A DNA stretch of 64,000 bases from Desulfuromonas sp. DDH964 (GTDB lineage Bacteria > Desulfobacterota > Desulfuromonadia > Desulfuromonadales > DDH964). Shown here in pieces: positions 43,531 through 53,156 of this stretch (position 1 is its first letter; each line of letters starts with the position of its first letter). The stretch is from the NCBI RefSeq assembly GCF_001611275.1, contig NZ_CP015080.1:620001-684000 (forward strand), written 5' to 3'. Made by a program: the position numbers and the translations under genes. The notes under the pieces were generated by a model, which did no database searches, was not told the DNA's origin, and saw only the letters and a list, made by a program, of their open reading frames with translations.

Positions 43531-43790
43531 TGCTGAGCGAAGCGCGGATTTCCCACTTGGCCCATCGGATCAAGGAAGGATTGTGGCGGGACGATCTGGT
43601 CGATTATCTCGACGAAGGACGTGCGTTGCAAGTCCTAAAGACTACTGCGACGCGGTATCTGGCTGCCGTGGAGGAGGTCGATTCGTTGGTACGAAGCCGC
43701 CTCCAGCGGCAGCATCAGACTCCGGGAAGCCGCCAGTGGCATCTTCTGTACGATCGTTATTTTCGGGAAGAGATGCTTAAACGCAGCTGA
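43530..43790 (+). CDS. DUF507-family protein (second of pair)
   Basis: An 86-aa protein, MLSEARISHLAHRIKEGLWRDDLVDYLDEGRALQVLKTTATRYLAAVEEVDSLVRSRL..., closer to the DUF507 consensus (ISHLAH.I..GL). The function is unknown; the paired, overlapping arrangement suggests a heteromeric complex. The C-terminal YDRYFREEMLKR is also family-typical. Confidence 0.8.
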   Translation: MLSEARISHLAHRIKEGLWRDDLVDYLDEGRALQVLKTTATRYLAAVEEVDSLVRSRLQRQHQTPGSRQWHLLYDRYFREEMLKRS

Positions 43791-43834
43791 AAATGGGCTG
43801 TCTTCGGGGGGGGCTTGCCGGTAAAGAGCCTACC

Positions 43835-45352
43835 ATGTCGATCTCAGGAGAAGAACTGGGAGTGAGTAATCCGCCAAGCGCAAGCTTTTCGATAAAAATC
43901 TTGATGGTAGTTGTTCTTGTCGCCCTGTTGGCGACAGTGTCTTCTCCGGCCAGGGCGCAGATAACTTTCGGAGTTGTCCCGGGCGGCAACGATCTGATCC
44001 AGAACAGAACCCAGGCTCGTGCTCTGGCGCTCTATCTTTCGGGGCAGTTGAACCAAGATGTCTATGTGCAACTCTTCAAGAATACAGATGTTCTTCACGA
44101 TTGGATCAATCTGGTTCAGCAGGTTGATCTGGCGATCCTGCCGATGGATTATGTTCGCCAACAACCTGTAGATGAGTTCCAGGTTCTGGCTCGGTTCCCT
44201 CTTAAGACCTCCGGCTCCGGCCTGTCTGATCCCCTGGTTGCCCGTCAAGGGCTGTCTTTATCCTTGCTCAGCGAAGTGCAATTGGCCCTGCAGTCTCTTG
44301 GTCGGACCCCGGCAGGACAGACCGTTTTGGACCAGTTGGGATCGACTTACGAGACCCCGCGCCCCCAGGTTCTCAACCCACGCCCATCGACTCCAGTCCC
44401 GGTTCCACCGTCGCCTGCAGGGGAGACGGGTATTGAAACCGTTAGTGTTTTCCCAGCGCCTCTGGCAGCAACGGAACCGCATGCCCCGGCAGCGATGGTG
44501 GCATTGCCTGTGTTGGCTGGCAACCCGCCGACCCCCAACTCGCCAATAGCCCCATTTTCTACTCTTCGCCCCGTTGTCGAGGAATCGGTTCCGGCTCCAA
44601 GGGGACCCCAACCCCAGCCCCTTTCGGCAGGTTTGGCCCGTGGCAGGGGGGGCGCAACCTCCCAATCGGTTGCGCCGCCGGGAGACAGTCTTGCACCGGC
44701 TACCGATGTGATAACGCCCCCCCTGGAAGCCCCACAACTGCCCAGCCAAGGGAAGAACATCCCCCTTACGGATCTGCTGAAGCTCCGCCAGGCACCCGCG
44801 CTGCCTGAGGAAAGGCTGCCCCTGGCACCGGCCGATAAGTTGGCCCTGGCCAACCTGGCAAAAGAAGAGCTTTCTCCCCCGCCGCCCGGTCCCAAGCCGA
44901 TCGACGTGCTGCGGGAGGCGCCACCACAACGGAAGGTCTATATCCTTCCCTTCACCACCCTGATGGTCCCAGGAGTGGTCGCCGAGGGGGTCTTTGACGA
45001 TTTTGTCGACCTCCTCAACGAGGCGAGCGAAAGTGGCGGCACCGAGTTCGTCATTCTCAAGAGCGGCACCAAGAAGGTCGGCCACGACTGGCTGGCGAGC
45101 CGTACCTATGTCACCGGCGAACTCTTCGGCTACGTCGAGGACTCCGGTTGCTGTTCGACCGAAATCCGCGCCCGTGCCCGCGTCCATCTCTTCCGTCCGG
45201 GCCAGCCGTCTCCGGTCTTCGACTATGAAATGCCGGTCAAGGAGATGTTCGATCACGATCGTTCGACCCTCGATCAGGAGCGCACCCGAATCTCCCGCCG
45301 GGTTGCCGAAACCCTCTCTGTTCAAGTGTTGAAGCACCTGCCGGCCGATTGA
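43835..45352 (+). CDS. Secreted protein with short PhnD-like domain, proline-rich linker and C-terminal lipoprotein-like domain
   Basis: A 505-aa protein with a signal peptide (KILMVVVLVALLATVSSPARA, cleaved before QITFG). The N-terminal ~90 mature residues (ITFGVVPGGNDLIQNRTQARALALYLSGQLNQDVYVQLF... VDLAILPMDYV) resemble the first lobe of PhnD-type phosphonate-binding proteins, but the rest of that fold is missing. About 220 residues rich in Pro, Ala and Ser follow, then a folded C-terminal domain (VYILPFTTLMVPGVVAEGVFDDFVDLLNEA...) resembling periplasmic lipoprotein domains that scaffold envelope complexes. The ATG at 43835 is used; a GTG at 43862 behind AGGAG, or an ATG at 43793, are alternatives. 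It lies 44 bases after the DUF507 pair, probably in the same operon. Confidence 0.6.
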   Translation: MSISGEELGVSNPPSASFSIKILMVVVLVALLATVSSPARAQITFGVVPGGNDLIQNRTQARALALYLSGQLNQDVYVQLFKNTDVLHDWINLVQQVDLAILPMDYVRQQPVDEFQVLARFPLKTSGSGLSDPLVARQGLSLSLLSEVQLALQSLGRTPAGQTVLDQLGSTYETPRPQVLNPRPSTPVPVPPSPAGETGIETVSVFPAPLAATEPHAPAAMVALPVLAGNPPTPNSPIAPFSTLRPVVEESVPAPRGPQPQPLSAGLARGRGGATSQSVAPPGDSLAPATDVITPPLEAPQLPSQGKNIPLTDLLKLRQAPALPEERLPLAPADKLALANLAKEELSPPPPGPKPIDVLREAPPQRKVYILPFTTLMVPGVVAEGVFDDFVDLLNEASESGGTEFVILKSGTKKVGHDWLASRTYVTGELFGYVEDSGCCSTEIRARARVHLFRPGQPSPVFDYEMPVKEMFDHDRSTLDQERTRISRRVAETLSVQVLKHLPAD

Positions 45353-45379
45353 TCTCCCGGTAAATTTTCGACAAACCCC

Positions 45380-45407
45380 TTGACATTCTCTCCCCGCTGA
45401 TTATATT
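45380..45407 (+). promoter_or_regulatory. groESL promoter
   Basis: A perfect TTGACA and TATATT, with a 16-base spacer, just upstream of the CIRCE element. Confidence 0.8.
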
Positions 45408-45419
45408 AAGCCCCAGCTG

Positions 45420-45446
45420 TTAGCACTCACCTGCACCGAGTGCTAA
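45420..45446. promoter_or_regulatory. CIRCE operator (HrcA binding site)
   Basis: TTAGCACTC (45420-45428), nine bases, GAGTGCTAA (45438-45446): an exact match to the CIRCE consensus. It lies just downstream of the -10, so HrcA would repress groESL until heat shock. hrcA itself is not in the window. Confidence 0.97.
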
Positions 45447-45575
45447 CAGGGCCGCAAAAGGCTTGGTTCGTTTGCCGGTTTCGAACGCGAGCCTTTTTGC
45501 GTTAGCGATTGTCGTTAAACGGGGCACAGCCCTCTCATTCCATCCAATGTGTGCACAGGAAAGGAGCAAGTTGTC

Positions 45576-45866
45576 ATGAACATCAGACCATTGCACGATC
45601 GCATCATCGTCGAGCGTCTCGAGGAAGAGACCAAGACCGCCGGGGGCCTCATCATCCCCGACACCGCCAAGGAAAAGCCCCAGCAGGGGAAAGTCATCGC
45701 TGTTGGCAAGGGGAAGAAGACCGAGGATGGCAAGGTTCTGCCCCTCGACGTCAAGGTCGGCGACAAGGTGCTGTTCGGCAAGTACTCGGGGACCGACATC
45801 AAGCTTGACGGCAAGGAATTCCTGATGATGCGTGAGGACGATATCCTCGGCGTCGTCGAGAAGTAA
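45576..45866 (+). CDS. groES: Co-chaperonin GroES
   Basis: A 96-aa protein, [40 protein letters not shown], with the mobile loop ([13 protein letters not shown]) that binds GroEL. It forms the heptameric lid of the folding chamber. GGAAAGGAGC precedes the ATG. An in-frame upstream ATG at 45549 is not used by the family. groEL follows after 33 bases. Confidence 0.98.
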   Translation: MNIRPLHDRIIVERLEEETKTAGGLIIPDTAKEKPQQGKVIAVGKGKKTEDGKVLPLDVKVGDKVLFGKYSGTDIKLDGKEFLMMREDDILGVVEK

Positions 45867-47561
<1,695 letters not shown>

Positions 47562-47580
47562 GCCCGGCCAGCTGCTTAGG

Positions 47581-47616
47581 ACAAGAGCCCCCCGGATGCT
47601 TCCGGGGGGCTCTTGT
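47581..47616. terminator. Terminator of the groESL operon
   Basis: A 16-bp perfect stem ACAAGAGCCCCCCGGA/TCCGGGGGGCTCTTGT with TGCT loop, 19 bases after the groEL stop; only a weak T run follows. About 235 bases between this and rdgC hold no recognisable gene. Confidence 0.8.
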
Positions 47617-47852
47617 CGTTATTGGAGAAAAGGGTAGTCGCGATTACGGCCCTTGACGAGAAGCCTGTGATCCGCCATCCTCTCCCGGCCACTGCAAGGG
47701 AAAAGAGAGGTAGGCCATCCTTCGAGGAGTTGTGCCACAATCTGGACCGGATCGCCCGGGAGATCGAGTTTCCGTCAGCCTCTACAATTCCCTTGCTCCG
47801 CGGGTTGAAAAGGTGTACCCCTAGGGACCCGAGCAACCCGCAAGGAGGACCC

Positions 47853-49016
47853 ATGGGAATTTTGTCCAATACCGTCAGTATCTGCCAGTTTCGCGTCGAA
47901 GGGACACCGGCCGGCAGTGATCTCGTTACCTGGGCCGGTGAATGTCTCGCCGCCAATGCCTTCCGCTCCATCGAGAAGGGGAGCGAAGAGCTCTCCATCG
48001 GTTGGGTGCAACTCGATGACACCAGCTGCAGTGATTTCGTCAATCCCCAGACTTATGCCCGCGACCACTACCTGACCTTTGCCCTGCGCCGCGACCAGCG
48101 CCGTCTCCCCGCCCCCCTCCTCAAAGCCCACCTGGCCCGGGCCGAGGAGGAGTTCCTGGCCGCCAACCCGAGCTTTCACAAGGTCCCGAAAGTCAAACGC
48201 GAAGAACTCAAGGAAGCGGTGCGCGGCGCCCTCTTTGCGCGCACCCTGCCGGTTCCGAGCGTATGGGACGCGGTCTGGGACAGTCGCCGCAATCTGGTGA
48301 CCTTCACGGCGCTTAGCCCCAAGGTCATCGACCTCTTCGAGGCGTTTTTCAAGCAGACCTTTGCCGGCCTGCGGCTGGTCGCCCTGCACCCTTTCGGGCG
48401 TGCCCGCTGCGTTGTGCCGGCAGAACTCGAGGCGACGCTGGAGCGGGCCAACCGGGCCGCCGGGGACGGTCTCCTCGAAGAGATTCGCGACAACCAGTGG
48501 CTCGGGTCCGAGTTTCTCCTCTGGTTGATTTATCGCTCCCAGTCCGGTTCCGGCCAGTACCAGGTGTCGCAATCGGGTCCGGCGCTGGCCGGCGAAGGGT
48601 TCGCGGCCTGGCTCGACGATCGCCTGGTTCTCACCGGTGGCGCCGAAGGGGGGCAGAAGGTAGCGGTCACCGGACCCCAGGACCGCTTCTCCGAGGTCCG
48701 CACCGCCCTGGCCGCCGACAAGGCGCTTGCCGAGGCGGTCCTCCACCTGGAGAAGGCCGAATGCAACTGGCGCCTCAACCTCAAGGTGCCGAGCTTCCAC
48801 TTCGCCTCTTTCCGCTCTCCCGGGGTGAAGCTGGAAAAGGACGACCTGACCGATCCGGAGACGGAAAAGATCGCTGTCTTCTTTGAGCGCATGGCCCTGC
48901 TCGAGGAGGGACAGCAGCTTTTCGACAGCCTGCTGGCGACCTTTCTGGAACTTCGCCTGGGGAGTGGCTGGACGGCAGAGGAGAAAGCGATCCGGGACTG
49001 GCTCGAGGTCGAATAG
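47853..49016 (+). CDS. rdgC: RdgC-type recombination-associated protein
   Basis: A 387-aa protein starting MGILSNTVSICQFRVEG. It shows the RdgC pattern GWVQLDD, DHYLTFALRRDQRRLPAPLLKAHL, and FGRARCVVPAELEATLERAN. RdgC forms a ring around DNA and limits RecA activity. AAGGAGGACCC precedes the ATG. The somewhat diverged sequence (E. coli RdgC is about 300 aa) is typical of delta-proteobacterial versions. A strong terminator follows. Confidence 0.75.
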   Translation: MGILSNTVSICQFRVEGTPAGSDLVTWAGECLAANAFRSIEKGSEELSIGWVQLDDTSCSDFVNPQTYARDHYLTFALRRDQRRLPAPLLKAHLARAEEEFLAANPSFHKVPKVKREELKEAVRGALFARTLPVPSVWDAVWDSRRNLVTFTALSPKVIDLFEAFFKQTFAGLRLVALHPFGRARCVVPAELEATLERANRAAGDGLLEEIRDNQWLGSEFLLWLIYRSQSGSGQYQVSQSGPALAGEGFAAWLDDRLVLTGGAEGGQKVAVTGPQDRFSEVRTALAADKALAEAVLHLEKAECNWRLNLKVPSFHFASFRSPGVKLEKDDLTDPETEKIAVFFERMALLEEGQQLFDSLLATFLELRLGSGWTAEEKAIRDWLEVE

Positions 49017-49035
49017 CGTCAATCACCGCTACTTC

Positions 49036-49089
49036 AAAAAACTCCCGGTTCCGAGCATTTTCACTCGCTCGGAACCGGGAGTTTTTTTA
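49036..49089. terminator. Bidirectional terminator after rdgC
   Basis: A stem of about 21 bp (AAAAAACTCCCGGTTCCGAGC and its complement) with an ATTTTCACTC loop region, flanked by A6 and T7. It can end rdgC from the left, or any minus-strand transcript coming from the right. Confidence 0.95.
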
Positions 49090-49410
49090 TCAGCTGGAGG
49101 AAATTCTCGGCGAGGATTCGGGGGCAGCGGGGTTGGATGGGGGTAGAAATCTCGGCAAGATTGGAGTCGGCGCGGAAGGAACGCCTGGTCACTATCGAAT
49201 CGAAGCGGTCGGGAATAGAGGTCCTCCGGCTGCAGAGATTCTGCGCCCATTCCCTTTTCACCATCGGGTCGCCGCCCTAGTCGAACTACATGGGGTGGTC
49301 AACTATGGTGATCACCGCCAGGCGCAAAACATCGGGGTGTCGAGGAGGAAACGGGCGCCGGAGCCCTCTATGCTGGCAGTGCTTGTCCCGGCTGCCCAAC
49401 TCTCTGCCGA
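49090..49410. other. Stretch with no convincing gene
   Basis: About 320 bases between the rdgC terminator and the stop of the minus-strand lipoprotein gene. Open frames on both strands (for instance 49133-49456 plus and 49061-49264 minus) show no family similarity. On the minus strand the text near 49320-49410 reads GTSTASIEGSGARFLLDTPMFCAWR before a stop, which looks protein-like and may be a decayed remnant, but no start can be assigned. Confidence 0.4.
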
Positions 49411-50862
49411 CTACTCGCCTCCGAAGGTCCGGTCCAGCAGCTGCGGGTCATCATAGTGTTCGCGACCGAGCAAGGTGATCGGCTGATGGCCGCGCTGGCG
49501 CATGCTCCCTACCGAAGGGATTCCCAGCGAGAAGAAGAGGCCCCGTTCGATCCGTTCGCTGCCGGGGAGAATGCCGGCACTGTTGAAGAGGCTGGGCCGG
49601 CCGCCCTCCGGGCCGGGCAGCTGTTCCAGGTCGCTGTAGTCCGCCAGGCCGTAGCCTGTCGCAGCGGGTGGCGCAGGGTGGGCGGCGAGGCGGATCACCT
49701 GGTGCCAGCCAGTGGTGATATAGACGGCGAGCCGCTCTCCAGGCCCGGTTTCAGGAAGCTGCTGCGGGACCAGGGGGTCGGGGGCGAAGGGGAGCGGACG
49801 CGGAGGGGGGAGCTGGCCGCCGGGAAAGAACTGGTGGTAACAGCCGCAGTTGTTCATGGTCTGCACCAGCAGGGGTCGGCCATCGGCGGCCAGGGTGATG
49901 CCGACGGTCAGCCCGTCGTAGGCGCCGCGCTCGATCCAGGGAGTGTCGCCGCCGCTGCGTTCGGGGTACCAGGTGACATAGTTGAGGCGCAGCAGCGGTT
50001 CCGTCCCGCGGAAAAGGTGATCCCAGTACCAGTAGACCAGCGGTCGTTCCGGATCGATGGTGAAGCCTGTGGCGGAGCGCTCGACGCGCCCCCAGCGATC
50101 ACGGTTGTTCTCCTGCTGCTGGATGAAGAGCGGCGCGAAGTTGGCCGCCAGCCACCAGGCGTCCTCCCGGTCCGGCAGGGGGACCTTGAGGGGGTTGGCG
50201 CTGGCGCCGGCGAGGCGCCGGGCAACTTCTGCCGCCGGTGCCGGCGGACCGGCAGCGGGAGCACCCGTTTGCCAGGTCCCCTTTTCCAGCCACTGCTGCA
50301 GCTCCTGCCGATACCAGTCGCGCCGGTCGTCGTAGGCATTGGCAACGGCCATGGCGACGGGAAGGCTGACCAGGGGGTAAAGCCCGACGACCCGGCGCCA
50401 GGTGCGGTAATCATCGGGCACCCGGGTGGTCCTCAGGGTGGCGCGCAGAGTGTCCGGAGCGATCAGTGCTTCCGTCAGGAGCTGCTCGGCACAGGCTTCG
50501 CTGCCAGGGACCAGGGATGTGGCGGCATTCTCCCCGGCGCTGGTGGGGGTGGCCTGCTGCGCCAGGCAGCTCAACTCTGCAGTACGTGCTTCGCGGTCGA
50601 GACGGCGCAGCTCTGCGGCATAGCTCCGGAACTCGGTAGCAGTCAGGTCGCGCTGGCCGAAGCTGGCCCAGAATCGGCTGGTGCGCAGGTAGGGCGCTTC
50701 CGGGATCGGGAAATAGGCGGCATTGCGGCAGCCGCTGGCGACCACGGCCTGGTCGACCGCGCGCAGCAACGCCAGGCAGTCATCGCCCGGAACCGGCACC
50801 TGGACGGGAGCACAGGCGGTGGCCAGGGCCAGGAGAAGGAGCATCAGGGGGAAGCGCGGCAT
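49411..50862 (-). CDS. Lipoprotein of unknown function
   Basis: A 483-aa protein with a lipoprotein signal (MPRFPLMLLLLALATACAP; lipobox LATAC, Cys17), so probably anchored in the outer membrane. The middle has a disordered AGPPAPAAE stretch; the second half has PLVYWYWDHLF, LRLNYVTWYPERSGGDTPWIERGAYDGLTVGITLA and the cysteine-histidine motif MNNCGCYHQFFPG. I do not recognise the family. GAGGATGAACG precedes the ATG. It is 120 bases after the SDR gene on the same strand, with a small CCCGGCC hairpin in between. Confidence 0.75.
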   Translation of the reverse strand: MPRFPLMLLLLALATACAPVQVPVPGDDCLALLRAVDQAVVASGCRNAAYFPIPEAPYLRTSRFWASFGQRDLTATEFRSYAAELRRLDREARTAELSCLAQQATPTSAGENAATSLVPGSEACAEQLLTEALIAPDTLRATLRTTRVPDDYRTWRRVVGLYPLVSLPVAMAVANAYDDRRDWYRQELQQWLEKGTWQTGAPAAGPPAPAAEVARRLAGASANPLKVPLPDREDAWWLAANFAPLFIQQQENNRDRWGRVERSATGFTIDPERPLVYWYWDHLFRGTEPLLRLNYVTWYPERSGGDTPWIERGAYDGLTVGITLAADGRPLLVQTMNNCGCYHQFFPGGQLPPPRPLPFAPDPLVPQQLPETGPGERLAVYITTGWHQVIRLAAHPAPPAATGYGLADYSDLEQLPGPEGGRPSLFNSAGILPGSERIERGLFFSLGIPSVGSMRQRGHQPITLLGREHYDDPQLLDRTFGGE

Positions 50863-50982
50863 CGTTCATCCTCAGGGGGGGAATGGGCGCCGGTGGCGGC
50901 CTAGTGATGAAAAGTATACCCGGCCGTGGGGCCGGGAACAATGGCCGCGCCTCTGGCAGACTGCCAACAGCAGAAGGCGCGG

Positions 50983-51852
50983 TTAGCCCTGCTCTGCCCG
51001 GCAGGCGGCCAGCCCGCGCGCCAAATCGGGATAGCGCAGGGTGACGCCGAGTTCGCTGAGTACCCGGCGGTTGTCAATGCGCCGCGATTCTCCGAGATAG
51101 GAGAGGAGGGCCGGGCTCAACTGCTGCGCCGCTTCGGCCATAGTGATCTGGGGAGGGCTGGGGAGGCGGAAGGCCGCCGCGACGGCGAGAAAGTAGTCGG
51201 TCATCGAGCAAGAATCGCCATCACTGGCATTGTAGACGGCACCAGCCCGGCCCCGCTGCACCGCCGCCAGGCAGATCGTGGCCAGGTCATCGACATGGAT
51301 ACGGTTGCTGCAGGGTGACTCGTCGCGGCGTATCACCGGCTGGCCGGCGGAGAGGGCTGCCAGTGGCAGCCGCCCCGGCCCGTAGATTCCAGCCGCTCGC
51401 AGGATCACCAGCGGTACCCCGGCCGTTCCGCACCAGGCCCGCAATGTTTCTTCGGCGGCCTGGCGGCGGCGGGCCCGGTCGGTGGCCGGGCGCAGCGGCG
51501 CCTCCTCATCGATAAGGGCACCAGCGCAGTCGCCGTAGACTCCGGTCGTCCCGAGGTAGACAAATCTCAACGGTCGTTCCTCCTCCCCGATGGCGTTGCA
51601 AAAGGCGGCCAGCCGCGGGTCGGAGGTGCCTGTATCGGGTGGCGGTGCCAGATAGAGAACGACGCTGGCGGCCAGCTCCAGGGGGGGCAGCTGCTGATCC
51701 AGGTCGGCGGCCAGCTGGGGGATGGCGGCGGCGCTCAGCTGCCGATCCGGGGTGCCGGTGCGGGTCACTGCGGTGACGGTCAGGCCGGCATTTTGGGCGC
51801 GCAGGGCAACTCTGCGGCCGAGGTATCCGCAGCCAACGATCAACAGCTTCAT
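50983..51852 (-). CDS. NAD-dependent epimerase/dehydratase-like SDR protein
   Basis: A 289-aa extended SDR protein. The N-terminal nucleotide-binding motif is VGCGYLGRRVALRA; FVYLGTTGVYGDCAGALIDEEAP, the IYGPGRLP segment and NRIHVDDLATI are conserved family features. The usual catalytic YxxxK is not clear; RARRRQAAEETL stands where it would be expected, so catalysis is uncertain. It resembles the YeeZ branch. GGGAGAAGAACC precedes the ATG at 51852. Confidence 0.8.
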   Translation of the reverse strand: MKLLIVGCGYLGRRVALRAQNAGLTVTAVTRTGTPDRQLSAAAIPQLAADLDQQLPPLELAASVVLYLAPPPDTGTSDPRLAAFCNAIGEEERPLRFVYLGTTGVYGDCAGALIDEEAPLRPATDRARRRQAAEETLRAWCGTAGVPLVILRAAGIYGPGRLPLAALSAGQPVIRRDESPCSNRIHVDDLATICLAAVQRGRAGAVYNASDGDSCSMTDYFLAVAAAFRLPSPPQITMAEAAQQLSPALLSYLGESRRIDNRRVLSELGVTLRYPDLARGLAACRAEQG

Positions 51853-51917
51853 GGTTCTTCTCCCGCTGGTGCCCGGAAGCAGCTCCCGGCGGGGTGGGGC
51901 TGTCTTCCGAGCTGAAC

Positions 51918-51933
51918 ATCAAGTATACTTGAT
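51918..51933. promoter_or_regulatory. Perfect palindrome in a divergent promoter region
   Basis: ATCAAGTATACTTGAT, a 16-bp perfect palindrome in the 104-base gap between the SDR gene (minus) and the phosphatase gene (plus). It contains TATACT on the plus strand and is a plausible operator overlapping a -10. Confidence 0.5.
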
Positions 51934-51956
51934 AGCCTACCCGACCAGACGGTGGA

Positions 51957-53138
51957 ATGACAATGACCGGGCGTATTTTGCTTCTTCAGAACGACCAGAT
52001 CGGCGGTATCGATGTCGCGGCGATCCTGCGCGGCCAGGGGTACGCCGTTGTCGTCAGCGCAGATCCGGTGCAGGCCCACGAGCTGCTGCAACGCAGCCCC
52101 GACCTGTTGTTGTTCGAGGTCGGCCTCCTTTCCGCCCCGGGCTGGGAGGAACTCCTTGCCCATGGCCGGCGCCTCGCCATCCCCTCCCTGCTGTTCAGCT
52201 GCCGCGGGCAGATGCACGACCTGACCCTGCATAGCGCCAAATGCGATGGCGTCCTGCTGCAGGCCGATTCGGTGACCGAGCTGCGGGCCCGCATTGCCCC
52301 CCTGGCCGGTTATCGCCAGCAGCGCCTGCAACTCGCCGGAGCCCGCAAACTCCTGCGCGAGCGGAATCGGGAACAGGAAGAAGAATTGCGCTCGGCGGCC
52401 CAGATCCAGCGCAACCTGATCCCGACCCGCCTGCCCGATATGGGTAATTACCGTTTTGCCTGGAGCTTTGAACCGTTTGAAAAGATCGGCGGTGACCTTT
52501 TCAACGTCATGCAGCTCGACGAAAACACGGTCATGGCCTACCTTTTTGATGTCAGCGGCCACGGGGTCTCAGCGGCGATGGTTTCGGTCTCCGTTTACCA
52601 GAGCCTTTCCCTGCATACCGGAAGAATCGTCAAGCGGGTCTTTATCACTCCCCCCTATTACAAGCTGCTCTCCCCGGCGGAAGTCCTGGAGGAGCTGGAA
52701 CGGGAGTACCCCTTTGAGCGCTTTGAAAAGTTCTTTACCATCAGCTATCTGCTGATGGATATCCCCACCGGGCGGATTCGCTACAGCGGCGCCGGCCACC
52801 CGCCGCCGGCCCTGGTGCGGCGTGGTGGCGGCGTGGAATTGCTGCGTACCGGCGGCGGCCTGATCGGCCTCGGAGTCGGCGGCCCTTTTGCCGAAGGGGA
52901 GGTCGCACTGCAGGGGGGGGATCGGCTCTTCCTCTACTCGGACGGTGTCATCGAGTGGCCCAATCAGGAGGGGGAGCTGTTTGGCGAGGAACGTTTTTTT
53001 CAACTTCTCGATGACCTGCGTGGTGAATCGCTGGCCGAGGTGTGCCGTCGGGTTTATGCTGCGGTGCGGGAGTTTGCCGGCGGCGGCGTGCAGCAGGATG
53101 ATCTGACCCTGCTCGGAATCGAATTTCTGGAATCCTGA
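51957..53138 (+). CDS. SpoIIE/RsbU-type PP2C phosphatase with degenerate receiver domain
   Basis: A 393-aa protein. The N-terminal ~120 residues fold like a receiver (GRILLLQNDQIGG..., DLLLFEVGLLSAPGW) but the acidic pair is QND and the phosphoacceptor Asp is Glu, so it is a pseudo-receiver. A coiled-coil linker (LRERNREQEEELRSAAQIQRNLIP) joins a PP2C-type domain with metal ligands in GGDLFN, FDVSGHGVSAA, YSDGV and QQDDLTLL. Such phosphatases act on phosphorylated anti-sigma-antagonist (STAS) proteins. The first of two close ATGs (51957, 51963) is used. No STAS or anti-sigma kinase gene is nearby. Confidence 0.9.
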   Translation: MTMTGRILLLQNDQIGGIDVAAILRGQGYAVVVSADPVQAHELLQRSPDLLLFEVGLLSAPGWEELLAHGRRLAIPSLLFSCRGQMHDLTLHSAKCDGVLLQADSVTELRARIAPLAGYRQQRLQLAGARKLLRERNREQEEELRSAAQIQRNLIPTRLPDMGNYRFAWSFEPFEKIGGDLFNVMQLDENTVMAYLFDVSGHGVSAAMVSVSVYQSLSLHTGRIVKRVFITPPYYKLLSPAEVLEELEREYPFERFEKFFTISYLLMDIPTGRIRYSGAGHPPPALVRRGGGVELLRTGGGLIGLGVGGPFAEGEVALQGGDRLFLYSDGVIEWPNQEGELFGEERFFQLLDDLRGESLAEVCRRVYAAVREFAGGGVQQDDLTLLGIEFLES

Positions 53139-53156
53139 GCCGGGGGGGACAGCAGT

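Noticed and set aside
43530..43790. Toxin-antitoxin pair with the upstream 91-aa gene
   Set aside because: Size and overlap fit, but both products match the DUF507 pattern and show no toxin or antitoxin motif.
49133..49456. Plus-strand 107-codon frame past rdgC
   Set aside because: No motif; its end overlaps the lipoprotein coding region, and the start lacks a ribosome binding site.
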